DNA of 56,707 bases from Clostridiales bacterium. Lineage in GTDB: Bacteria > Bacillota > Clostridia > Tissierellales > GPF-1. The first letter of the stretch is position 1; each line of letters opens with the position of its first letter. Under the pieces are notes generated by a model, which saw only the letters and a program-made list of their open reading frames with translations, was not told where the DNA came from and did not search any database. Where the stretch lies: assembly GCA_013619125.1 (NCBI GenBank), contig JABXKS010000046.1:1-56707 (forward strand), in the 5' to 3' direction. The position numbers and the translations under genes were made by a program. This document shows positions 8,394 to 16,316 of the stretch, in pieces.

Positions 8394-9071
8394 ATGAAAG
8401 TAGAAAATCTTTCTGAGAACTTTGCACAAGAAACGCAGATTGCGATCACGGGGATGGTGGAGCAATTGAGGGCGAAACCTGCCTTGGTATTGGATCAATT
8501 ACAATTCGATCGTACGGCGATCATTGTGATGGATTTGGTGAATGGGTTTGCCAAGGAAGGACCCTTGGCCGATGAGCGCGTGAAACGATTGATTCCTGGA
8601 ATTGGTCGCTTGCTTGCGGCAGCTTCGGATCGAAAAATTGAGATGATGGCTTTTCGCGATTGCCATAGCAAGGATTCAAAAGAGATGCGGTTTTATCCGG
8701 CTCATTGTTTGGCTGATGAAAAAGAAAGTGACTTGGTTGACGAGATCAAAGGCTTTCGTTTTAGCCATGTGATTTCGAAAAATTCAACCAATGGATTTCA
8801 TACAACGGAGTTTCAAAATTGGTTGAAGGAAACGAGAGTAGATACCATGATTTTGGTTGGGGACTGCACAGATCTTTGTATCCAGCATTTTGCCATCACT
8901 ATGCAAACCTATCTGAATCAGCATAATTTTGAAGGAAGAATCATTGTACCAATCGATCTGGTGGATACCTTTCATCTAGGTGTTCATCATGGAGACTTGA
9001 TGAATGTTGTGAGTTTGTATCAAATGATGAGCAATGGAATTGAACTGGTTCAAGAGATTCAATTCCAATAA
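8394..9071 (+). CDS. isochorismatase-fold cysteine hydrolase, nicotinamidase-like
   Basis: Protein of 225 residues. The catalytic triad of the isochorismatase/nicotinamidase family is recognisable: Asp in IVMDLVNGF (residue 47), Lys in SKNSTNGF, and Cys in GDCTDLCIQHFA following the usual cis-peptide position. Family members hydrolyse amide or ether bonds. The CTDLC context and the length agree with nicotinamide-type amidases, but the substrate is not proven. An N-terminal extension of about 38 residues precedes the core. RBS AGGAAGG. In the operon it follows the basic protein and precedes a nucleoside phosphorylase, which would fit breakdown of NAD-derived products. Confidence 0.8.
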   Translation: MKVENLSENFAQETQIAITGMVEQLRAKPALVLDQLQFDRTAIIVMDLVNGFAKEGPLADERVKRLIPGIGRLLAAASDRKIEMMAFRDCHSKDSKEMRFYPAHCLADEKESDLVDEIKGFRFSHVISKNSTNGFHTTEFQNWLKETRVDTMILVGDCTDLCIQHFAITMQTYLNQHNFEGRIIVPIDLVDTFHLGVHHGDLMNVVSLYQMMSNGIELVQEIQFQ

Positions 9072-9083
9072 GAGGAGGAGACA

Positions 9084-9836
9084 ATGAAGCAACCCCATAT
9101 TTTATGTGAACCATCTGAAATTGCACGATACGCTTTGTTGCCGGGGGATCCGGAGCGCGTGTTGCGTGTTGCAAGTTTTCTGGACGACTGGAAAGAGATT
9201 GCATATAACCGAGAATTTAGAACCATAACCGGAAGCTATCAAGGCGTTCCAGTTACGGTTACCTCGACAGGAATTGGCGGGGCTTCCGCATGTATCGCAA
9301 TTGAAGAGCTTTCTGCCTGCGGAGCAGATACCTTGATTCGAATCGGTAGTGCTGGCGCTTCTCAACCAGAAGTGGAAATTGGCGATTTGATTATTTCGAC
9401 AGGGGCTGTGCGAGAGGAAGGCGCGTCTCGCATGTATGTAGATCAAAGTTATCCGGCTGTCCCGCATTTTTCTGTGCTTCGGGCTTTGGTTGAAGAAGCG
9501 GAGGCAAAGGATTTGCGCCATTTCGTTGGATTAACCCGCAGCCACGACAGTTTTTATGTCGATGATGAGGCGGAGCGCATGGAAAAGGCGCACAGAACCA
9601 AGCTTTTGGGTTCGGATATGGAAACTTCGGCATTGTTTGTGATTGCGGCGATTCGCGGTTTGCGTGCCGGCAGTATTTTAAACAATGTCGTGAAATATGA
9701 AGCCGATGTCAAAGAAGGCATCAATGACTATGTAGATGAGGCGGACCGAGCGGCCGAAGGCGAGAAACAAGAAATTTTGATTGCCTTAGGCGCCATTAAA
9801 CGATTGGCGGAACGGGACCGTGGCAAGGAGGCATAA
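9084..9836 (+). CDS. uridine phosphorylase-like nucleoside phosphorylase
   Basis: Protein of 250 residues of the PNP_UDP_1 family. Motifs: LLPGDPERV (phosphate-binding loop), STGIGGASACIAIEEL, RIGSAGA (phosphate site) and GSDMETSALFV (ribose/base site with the invariant E-M-E-like DME). Such enzymes phosphorolyse uridine or related nucleosides to base and ribose-1-phosphate. RBS AGAGGAGG, 12 bp after the hydrolase gene and directly adjoining the flavodiiron gene. A phosphopentomutase or hexomutase partner would use the sugar phosphate; a phosphohexomutase gene lies at the operon end. Confidence 0.88.
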   Translation: MKQPHILCEPSEIARYALLPGDPERVLRVASFLDDWKEIAYNREFRTITGSYQGVPVTVTSTGIGGASACIAIEELSACGADTLIRIGSAGASQPEVEIGDLIISTGAVREEGASRMYVDQSYPAVPHFSVLRALVEEAEAKDLRHFVGLTRSHDSFYVDDEAERMEKAHRTKLLGSDMETSALFVIAAIRGLRAGSILNNVVKYEADVKEGINDYVDEADRAAEGEKQEILIALGAIKRLAERDRGKEA

Positions 9837-11042
9837 ATGATTAATCATGTTGCAAAAATTACCGAAAGCATTTCATGGATTGGTGTCAATGATCGCCAAA
9901 AACATCGCTTTGAGAACCTATGGCCTTTGGATCGTGGCATGGCGTATAATTCCTATGTGATTATCGACGAGAAAATTGCCGTATTGGATACCGTGGAACG
10001 ATGTTTTTTAGAGGATTACTTGGAGAAATTGAACGAGGTGCTGGCCGGTCGTCCAGTGGATTATCTGGTTATCAATCATATGGAGCCAGATCATACTGGA
10101 ATCCTTCGAGAAATGACGGAGCGATACCCGGATATGCAGTTGGTTGGTAATAAAAAGACCTTTCAATTTATGGATAACTTCTACTGCGTCAACAGCAATC
10201 GTCTGGAAGTGAAGGAAGGCGATGAATTGGATCTTGGAAGTAGAAAATTGACGTTTTCCATGATGCCCATGGTGCATTGGCCAGAAGTGATGGTAACCTA
10301 TGATCAGAAGGAACAGGTTTTGTTCTCTGCTGACGCCTTCGGCTCATTTGGTGCCTTGGACGGCGGCTTGTTTGACTCTGATTTTGATATCCCGAGGGAG
10401 TTTGAATCCGAGATGCGCCGCTATTATTCCAATATCGTAGGGAAATACGGGGCACAGGTGCAGCGTGCGTTAAAGAAGCTGTCCGCCTTGGAGATTCAGA
10501 CGATTTGCCCGCTCCATGGACCGGTTTGGCGCAGCCAAATCCCGTATCTGTTGGATCTTTATGATCGCTGGTCGCGATTGGAAGGCGAGCCGGGTGTGGT
10601 GATCGTATATGGGTCTATGTACGGCCATACAGCGAAAATGGCAGAGCGGATTGCCCGTGGATTGAGGGAAAATGGCGTTGCTGAAGTGAAACTCTTTGAT
10701 GCATCAAAAACGCATCTTTCTTATATGCTGCAGGAAATTTGGAAGTACGACGGATTGATTATCGGCAGTTGCGCCTATAACAATGCTGTTTTTCCTCCAG
10801 TAGCGGATCTCTTGTCAAAACTGGAGCATTGGGGTGTGAAAAACCGTATCGTCGGCGCTTTTGGAAATTACACTTGGAGCGGAGGCGGTTTGAAGGGGAT
10901 TTTGGCAACCTTTGAAAAGCTGAAGTTGGATCCAGTCGGTCCCAATGTAGAGGCGCAAAGTTGCATGCATATCGAGGAAGAAGTATTAATAGATGAATTG
11001 GCAGTCAACATGGCAAAAGCCATTTTGGAGAAAGTGAACTAG
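9837..11042 (+). CDS. A-type flavodiiron protein (O2/NO reductase)
   Basis: Protein of 401 residues with the two-domain layout of class A flavodiiron proteins. An N-terminal metallo-beta-lactamase domain carries the diiron ligands (HMEPDH, the HxExDH motif near residue 80; the MVHWPEVM histidine; a DAFGSFG aspartate; CPLHGP). A C-terminal flavodoxin domain begins near residue 255 with VIVYGSMYGHTAKMAE and ends with GAFGNYTWSGGG for FMN. It reduces O2 to water or NO to N2O, normally fed by a rubredoxin, which is not encoded nearby. Typical of strict anaerobes. RBS AAGGAGG overlaps the end of the preceding gene. Confidence 0.95.
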   Translation: MINHVAKITESISWIGVNDRQKHRFENLWPLDRGMAYNSYVIIDEKIAVLDTVERCFLEDYLEKLNEVLAGRPVDYLVINHMEPDHTGILREMTERYPDMQLVGNKKTFQFMDNFYCVNSNRLEVKEGDELDLGSRKLTFSMMPMVHWPEVMVTYDQKEQVLFSADAFGSFGALDGGLFDSDFDIPREFESEMRRYYSNIVGKYGAQVQRALKKLSALEIQTICPLHGPVWRSQIPYLLDLYDRWSRLEGEPGVVIVYGSMYGHTAKMAERIARGLRENGVAEVKLFDASKTHLSYMLQEIWKYDGLIIGSCAYNNAVFPPVADLLSKLEHWGVKNRIVGAFGNYTWSGGGLKGILATFEKLKLDPVGPNVEAQSCMHIEEEVLIDELAVNMAKAILEKVN

Positions 11043-11054
11043 CAGGAGGGTCCC

Positions 11055-12782
11055 ATGAATTATAAAGAAGCATATCAGCAATGGTTGAGTAATCCATTTT
11101 TTGATGAGGCGACGAGAGTGGAGCTACGTGGACTGGAAGGAAATGAAGCGGAGATTCAAGATCGATTTTATAAGGAATTGGAATTTGGAACGGCAGGCTT
11201 GCGCGGCAAGATTGGGGCAGGCACCAATCGCATGAATCCCTATATTGTTGCCCGTGCCACACAAGGTCTGGCGGAAGTTATTAAATTAGAAGGTCAGGAA
11301 TTTATGGATCGCGGCGTGGCGATCGCCTACGATTGCCGTCATTTTTCTGATGTATTTGCCAAAACGGCTGCTTTGGTATTGGCTGGAAACGGAATCAAAG
11401 CCTACTTGTTTGAAGGCCTTCGACCAACGCCGGAATTATCTTTTGCGGTACGCCATTTGAATTGCGGAGCCGGGATTGTCGTAACAGCAAGCCATAATCC
11501 ACGGGAATACAATGGATATAAGGCGTATTGGGACGACGGAGCGCAGATTCTACCGGAGATTGCCGATGTGGTCACAGAAGAAATTTTGAAGGTGTCCGAC
11601 TTTGAATCGATTCCCATGGCGGAGGAAGCGGAAGCTTTGGCATCCGGCCGGTTAGTAATGATCGGCAAAGAAATCGATGATTTATATATCAATAAAGTGA
11701 AGGCGCTTTCCCTCAGGGACGCGGAATTGGACAAGACCCTTAAGATTGTCTACACCCCGTTAAATGGAGCAGGCAATGTGCCGGTACGTCGAATTTTGGC
11801 AGAGCGGGGCTTTACTGATGTCACTGTGGTTCCGGAGCAGGAACTACCGGATCCTGATTTTACAACCGTCGGTTATCCAAACCCAGAAGATACCAAAGCC
11901 TTTGCTTATTCGGAGCGTTTGGGTAAGAAAATTGGCGCAGATCTTTTGATCGCCACGGATCCGGATTGCGACCGTTTGGCCGTGGAAGTAAAAAATAAAG
12001 AAGGCGGTTATACCGCATTAAACGGAAATCAAACAGGAGCCATGCTGGTACAGTATTTACTTGAGTCTTATACGGAATTGGGTACCATGCCAAAGAATCC
12101 TGCCATCGTCAAATCGATCGTTACGGGAGACTTGGCCAAGGTTATTGCAGAAGGGTATGGGGTGAAGACCTTTGAAGCCTTGACAGGATTTAAAAATATC
12201 TGTTCATGGGCAAGTATTTGGGAAGAAACAAAAGCGCAAACCTTTGTATTTGGATATGAGGAGAGCATTGGATTCTTAGTGGGCGATTTCGTTCGGGACA
12301 AGGACGCGGTGAACGCGGCGATGTTTTTGGCGGAAGCGGCGGCCTACTACCGAACAAAAGGGAAAACTCTTTTGGATATTTTAGACGAGATCTTCCAAAA
12401 ACATGGAACCTATCGGGAACGCCAGGTGGCCTTGGTCTTGGAAGGGATTGAAGGCGCGGAGCGAATCAAACGAATGATGAAGAGTTATCGCGCAAATTAT
12501 CCGAGGATTGTTGGCGGTATTCCCCTCTTGGCTGCAACAGACTACGCGGTTCAAGAGCGAACCATGACACAAACGGGGAAGATGGAATCCATCGATATTC
12601 CGCCGACAAACGGCTTGAAGTTTGAGATGGAAGGGGAGAGCTGGTATGCTCTTCGTCCATCGGGAACCGAGCCGAAGATTAAGCTTTACCTCTATTCCCG
12701 CGCCGAGAACGCGACGGAAGCGGAAGCGAAGCTGGATCGCCTGACAGAGGGTGTTTTAGCAGAATTGAATGCGATTGAATAG
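11055..12782 (+). CDS. phosphoglucomutase/phosphomannomutase (PgcA-type)
   Basis: Protein of 575 residues, the usual length of Firmicute PgcA/phosphopentomutase-like enzymes. It has the catalytic phosphoserine loop TASHNPREYNG, the Mg loop ATDPDCDRLA, GYEESIGF in the sugar-binding domain and RPSGTEPKIK for the phosphate in domain 4. It interconverts hexose (or pentose) 1- and 6(5)-phosphates. RBS GCAGGAGGG. Last gene of the 3.6-12.8 kb run, ended by a clear terminator. A phosphopentomutase role would fit the nucleoside phosphorylase upstream, but this is inference. Confidence 0.93.
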   Translation: MNYKEAYQQWLSNPFFDEATRVELRGLEGNEAEIQDRFYKELEFGTAGLRGKIGAGTNRMNPYIVARATQGLAEVIKLEGQEFMDRGVAIAYDCRHFSDVFAKTAALVLAGNGIKAYLFEGLRPTPELSFAVRHLNCGAGIVVTASHNPREYNGYKAYWDDGAQILPEIADVVTEEILKVSDFESIPMAEEAEALASGRLVMIGKEIDDLYINKVKALSLRDAELDKTLKIVYTPLNGAGNVPVRRILAERGFTDVTVVPEQELPDPDFTTVGYPNPEDTKAFAYSERLGKKIGADLLIATDPDCDRLAVEVKNKEGGYTALNGNQTGAMLVQYLLESYTELGTMPKNPAIVKSIVTGDLAKVIAEGYGVKTFEALTGFKNICSWASIWEETKAQTFVFGYEESIGFLVGDFVRDKDAVNAAMFLAEAAAYYRTKGKTLLDILDEIFQKHGTYRERQVALVLEGIEGAERIKRMMKSYRANYPRIVGGIPLLAATDYAVQERTMTQTGKMESIDIPPTNGLKFEMEGESWYALRPSGTEPKIKLYLYSRAENATEAEAKLDRLTEGVLAELNAIE

Positions 12783-12785
12783 GAG

Positions 12786-12810
12786 AACGCCTTTGGGCGT
12801 TTTTCTTTTA
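12786..12810 (+). terminator. rho-independent terminator
   Basis: AACGCC and GGCGTT pair around TTTG, followed by a T-rich run. It ends the long plus-strand operon. Confidence 0.75.
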
Positions 12811-12891
12811 TCACGATTATTTTGTAACTGTGTTCTATCATTCGGCTTACAAAGTATATCGGTGTACGATGAACGGTGGAGGCGAAGCGGT

Positions 12892-12919
12892 TTGCAATTG
12901 TGGGATTTCATGGTAAACT
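12892..12919 (+). promoter_or_regulatory. promoter of the leader ORF ahead of the MFS gene
   Basis: TTGCAA is followed after 16 bp by TAAACT, with a TGG extension just before it. Predicted start near 12926, directly upstream of an RBS and short ORF. Confidence 0.6.
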
Positions 12920-12937
12920 TAAGGTCGGAGGGCAAAT

Positions 12938-13057
12938 ATGAGAGGTTTAAATCATGCTAATACAACTTTAAATAGTTTACCTTTGTGTTTGCTAGGAATT
13001 TCTGGAATTTCTGCTTTTTACGGGACGGGTGCGTCTAAAATTCGATATGAATCGTAA
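12938..13057 (+). CDS. 39-residue leader peptide or small protein
   Basis: Short ORF with a good RBS (GGAGGG, 5 nt spacing) right after a plausible promoter. It is followed 27 bp later by a strong terminator and then by the MFS transporter gene. The peptide begins MRGLNHANTT and has a hydrophobic middle (LPLCLLGISG). It matches no family known to me. The arrangement of promoter, short ORF, terminator and efflux gene is that of ribosome-mediated attenuation, but it could also be an independent small protein or an sRNA. Confidence 0.5.
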   Translation: MRGLNHANTTLNSLPLCLLGISGISAFYGTGASKIRYES

Positions 13058-13084
13058 AAGGCAAATGGATGATCAAGCTTGTTG

Positions 13085-13113
13085 CAGATCAACTTTTGTT
13101 GATCTGTTTTTTT
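13085..13113 (+). terminator. strong terminator/attenuator before the MFS gene
   Basis: CAGATCAAC and GTTGATCTG form a perfect 9-bp stem around TTTT, followed by a run of T. It lies between the short ORF and the transporter. No strong promoter is seen between it and 13176 (only a TACAAT at 13140-13145 without a good -35). Confidence 0.85.
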
Positions 13114-13175
13114 ATGTCCAATTTAGACCAGGTGGGGATTACAATACTTGATAAATTTCAGAAAGAGGGAGAAAG

Positions 13176-14381
13176 ATGACAAAAACAACCGAAAACAAAC
13201 TACGAGGCAATGTAAAGAAGAATTACTTCTATGCATTTTTATCAAATTTCAATTTAACCCAGGGAGTGTGGATGCTCTACCTGGCATATCGAGGGCTGTC
13301 ATTATTTGAAATTGGAATTATGGAATCCATCTTTCATATTACATCCTTTACAATGGAAGTACCGACGGGGATGATTGCTGACTTGTACGGCAGAAAAACA
13401 AGCCGGGTGATTGGCCGAATTTTGGCCGTTGTTTCAACGCTGATTATGCTTCAGTCGACAAATTTGGTTTTCTTTGCTGTAAGTTTTATCTTCAGTGCTT
13501 TGAGTTACAATATGGAGTCCGGAGCGGGGGATGCCCTGATCTATGATTCCTTAAAGGTGATCGGCGAAGAAAATGACTATATGAAAATTACGGGGCGAAG
13601 AGAGATCTTCTATCAATTGGCATCGACGGGCGCTCTTCTGATTGGCGGATATCTTGCGACGATTGATTATCTGCTGGTCTATAAATTTGCACTGGTTATT
13701 GGTGTGCTGACTGTGCTTCAGACCTTTTCCTTTACGGAACCGGAATACGGAAAGATTACGCATGAGAAGAATGGATTTAGAACTATGGCGAAGCAATTAA
13801 AAACCAGCGTAGGCGTTCTTTTGGCGGACAAGAAGATTGGATTTCTAATCGTTGTCGTGGAAGTCTTTTCTCTGTATTTCACAACGGAATTCTTTTATGT
13901 GCAGAACTTGATGAAATTGGCGGGGCACACGGAATTTGAAATTGGCATCACCTTGGCTACGGGAGCCCTGGGGGGCGCGTTTATGGCATCACGTGTTCAT
14001 AAATTTGATGAGAAATATTCCCCGGATCAATTGCTGCGCGCATTTCCGATTTTGGGGATCCTAGGCTTTTGGTTGATGGCGGTACCGGGTATCACCTGGT
14101 TTGCTTTCATCTTTCTATCACTGATAGAAGGAATGATGTTTGTATCCATCAGTGATTATATCAACCGCTTGATTCCATCGGAACAGCGGGCGACGATCCT
14201 ATCCTTTCAAAGTATGCTCTTCAGTATTTTGATGATTGTGCTGTTCCCGCTTGTGGGGAAAATCGGAGATCTATTTGGATTGGGACGCGCCTTTTTCATC
14301 ATTGCAATTTTCGCAACGGTGACTCTGGGGATTCTTCAATATATGGTGGTGACAAATGCTAGTAAGTTCAAATTGCTATAA
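13176..14381 (+). CDS. MFS transporter, probable drug efflux
   Basis: Protein of 401 residues with about 12 hydrophobic segments. The MFS motif A-like loop between TM2 and TM3 reads MIADLYGRKTSR, preceded by FTMEVPTG, the pattern of small-molecule/antibiotic efflux proteins. RBS AGAGGGAG. The substrate is unknown. Expression may depend on read-through of the terminator at 13085-13113, as explained for the leader ORF, which would link it to translation inhibition. No terminator is evident between it and the asnS T-box promoter. Confidence 0.85.
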   Translation: MTKTTENKLRGNVKKNYFYAFLSNFNLTQGVWMLYLAYRGLSLFEIGIMESIFHITSFTMEVPTGMIADLYGRKTSRVIGRILAVVSTLIMLQSTNLVFFAVSFIFSALSYNMESGAGDALIYDSLKVIGEENDYMKITGRREIFYQLASTGALLIGGYLATIDYLLVYKFALVIGVLTVLQTFSFTEPEYGKITHEKNGFRTMAKQLKTSVGVLLADKKIGFLIVVVEVFSLYFTTEFFYVQNLMKLAGHTEFEIGITLATGALGGAFMASRVHKFDEKYSPDQLLRAFPILGILGFWLMAVPGITWFAFIFLSLIEGMMFVSISDYINRLIPSEQRATILSFQSMLFSILMIVLFPLVGKIGDLFGLGRAFFIIAIFATVTLGILQYMVVTNASKFKLL

Positions 14382-14447
14382 GAGAAGGGTAGATGTTTCT
14401 TTGTGTGGAAAGGCGGGTTCTGAGGGCTTTTTTGAGTGGTTTCAAGA

Positions 14448-14476
14448 TTGACAAAACCCCTTCTCTGTAATATTAT
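14448..14476 (+). promoter_or_regulatory. promoter of the asnS T-box leader
   Basis: A perfect TTGACA is followed after 17 bp by TATTAT. Start near 14483, at the base of the T-box Stem I. Confidence 0.8.
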
Positions 14477-14482
14477 TATTAC

Positions 14483-14720
14483 GGAAAGCTGATGATAGGA
14501 AGAGTAGCTTTTGATCCTTGTGCAAAGCGAGCCAGAGACGGTGGAAGTCTGGTCATAAGGCAGAAGTGAAGAACATCCCGTAGGCGCTGTATTGAAACAT
14601 ATGGAGTAGATGCAGACGGCAACCGACCGTTATCGGATTGAGTGACGCGCAAAGACGCGCGTAACTAGGGTGGTACCGCGAATAGACCTTTCGTCCCTTT
14701 TTGGGATGAGAGGTTTTTTT
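14483..14720 (+). ncRNA. T-box leader of asnS, Asn (AAC) specificity
   Basis: Carries the T-box core AGGGTGGTACCGCG (14667-14680), a Stem I with AGAGTAG and GCCAGAGACGG elements, and GAAG followed by an AAC specifier codon (14572-14574), matching asparagine and the downstream gene. The terminator is ACCTTTCGTCCC/GGGATGAGAGGT (14686-14714) with a long T-run. Uncharged tRNA-Asn should switch on asnS and, by read-through, the alarmone synthetase gene behind it. Confidence 0.93.
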
Positions 14721-14736
14721 TATTTACGATGAATCA

Positions 14737-14844
14737 ATCTTCGTTACGCTTTCAGCAAAGGTTCAAATTGCTGACAAAAAGCAGAGGATTCAATCTGCTA
14801 ATATGCTGCTAAACGAAGATGGTCTGTCTTGAACAAGGTTCAAG
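14737..14844 (+). other. structured RNA segment between T-box terminator and asnS
   Basis: This stretch holds nested inverted repeats not needed by a T-box. An outer 9-bp stem (ATCTTCGTT 14737-14745 with AACGAAGAT 14812-14820) encloses two hairpins, CAGCAA/TTGCTG (14753-14773) and GCAGA/TCTGC (14781-14798), whose loops both contain TTCAA. A third hairpin, CTTGAAC/GTTCAAG (14828-14844), has arms complementary to those loops. No coding potential. Role unknown. Confidence 0.5.
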
Positions 14845-14874
14845 GTAGAATTCATTAGTTGAGGAGGAAAAAGA

Positions 14875-16266
14875 ATGAAAGGCATTAAAATTCGAGAAAT
14901 TCACAACAGTCCGGAACGCTTTGCAGATCAGGAAATTACCGTTATGGGATGGGTGCGCACCAACCGCGGATCCAAACATTTTGGGTTTATTGAGTTGAAC
15001 GACGGTTCTCATTTCAGAGGCATTCAAGTGGTATACGAAGGCGAGCTGGAAAACTTTGAAGCAGTGAAGAAGTTTAGTATTTCATCGTCTTTGCAAGTGA
15101 AGGCTACTTTGGTGCTGACGCCGGAAAATAAGCAACCCTACGAGTTGAAAGCAACGTCCATTGAATTGATCGGGGATTGCCCAAGCGACTACCCCTTGCA
15201 AAAGAAACGCCATAGCTTTGAATATTTGCGCTCAATCGCGCATTTACGTCCGCGAACCAATACGTTTTCTGCGGTGTTCCGCATTCGTTCGTTGGCGGCT
15301 TTCGCGATTCATCAATATTTTCAGGAGCAAGGCTTTGTCTATGTGCATACGCCGATTATCACCGGTTCTGACGCCGAGGGCGCGGGAGAAATGTTTCGTG
15401 TAACAACGCTGGATCTCCAGAATCCACCTCGCACGGCAGAGGATAAACTCGATGAAAAAAAGGACTTCTTCGGCAAGGAAACGAACCTGACAGTATCGGG
15501 TCAATTATCGGCAGAAACTTATGCCATGGCCATGAGAGACGTTTACACCTTTGGACCAACGTTCCGCGCTGAAAACTCCAACACAGCCCGCCATGCGGCA
15601 GAGTTTTGGATGATTGAGCCGGAGATTGCCTTTGCGGATCTTCAAGATAATATGGAAATGGCAGAAGGCATGTTGAAGTATATAATTTCTTATGTGATGG
15701 AAAAAGCACCTGAGGAGTTGGAATTCTTCAATAAATTTGTGGATAAAGGATTATTAGAGCGATTGAACCATGTTGTTTCTTCTGATTTTGCCCGCATCAC
15801 CTATACAGAAGCCATCGAAATTTTAGAGAAGGCAGACAAAAAATTCGACTTCCCAGTTTCGTGGGGGATCGACTTGCAAACGGAGCATGAACGTTATATC
15901 ACAGAAGAGGTGTATAACCGTCCCGTATTCGTTACCGACTATCCAAAGGAGATCAAGGCCTTCTATATGCGCATGAATGACGATCAGAAGACCGTAGCGG
16001 CCATGGACTTGCTTGTGCCAGGTATTGGCGAGATCATCGGCGGCAGCCAGCGTGAAGAACGTCTGGAGGTATTGCAGGCGAGAATTCAAGAGATGGGTCT
16101 TAATGAGGACGATTACTGGTGGTATTTGGAGCTTAGAAAATATGGAACTGCGAAACATGCAGGATTCGGATTAGGTTTTGAAAGAGCCATTATGTATTTG
16201 ACAGGAATGGCCAATATCCGAGACGTTGTTTCCTTTCCACGAACGGTGAAAAACGCAGAATTTTAA
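14875..16266 (+). CDS. asnS: asparaginyl-tRNA synthetase
   Basis: Protein of 463 residues, class IIb. The N-terminal OB-fold anticodon-binding domain (about 1-110, beginning GKIK-like with [19 protein letters not shown]) is followed by the catalytic core. Motif 2 is in [26 protein letters not shown] and motif 3 in [22 protein letters not shown] and the absence of a GAD insert favour AsnRS over AspRS. It charges tRNA-Asn. RBS GAGGAGG. Controlled by the upstream Asn T-box. Confidence 0.96.
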   Translation: MKGIKIREIHNSPERFADQEITVMGWVRTNRGSKHFGFIELNDGSHFRGIQVVYEGELENFEAVKKFSISSSLQVKATLVLTPENKQPYELKATSIELIGDCPSDYPLQKKRHSFEYLRSIAHLRPRTNTFSAVFRIRSLAAFAIHQYFQEQGFVYVHTPIITGSDAEGAGEMFRVTTLDLQNPPRTAEDKLDEKKDFFGKETNLTVSGQLSAETYAMAMRDVYTFGPTFRAENSNTARHAAEFWMIEPEIAFADLQDNMEMAEGMLKYIISYVMEKAPEELEFFNKFVDKGLLERLNHVVSSDFARITYTEAIEILEKADKKFDFPVSWGIDLQTEHERYITEEVYNRPVFVTDYPKEIKAFYMRMNDDQKTVAAMDLLVPGIGEIIGGSQREERLEVLQARIQEMGLNEDDYWWYLELRKYGTAKHAGFGLGFERAIMYLTGMANIRDVVSFPRTVKNAEF

Positions 16267-16316
16267 ATCCCAAAATTTGGGGTATTTAGTACTCGAATGG
16301 ATTGGAGGCGTGTAGC

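Noticed and set aside
12868-12915. A 15-codon ORF beginning at an ATG near 12868
   Set aside because: No SD sequence, it overlaps the promoter of the 39-codon ORF, and it would end before the likely transcript start.
16267-16282. Hairpin CCCAAA/TTTGGG between asnS and the RelQ-type gene as a terminator
   Set aside because: The stem is short, AT-rich and not followed by a T-run, so read-through is expected.
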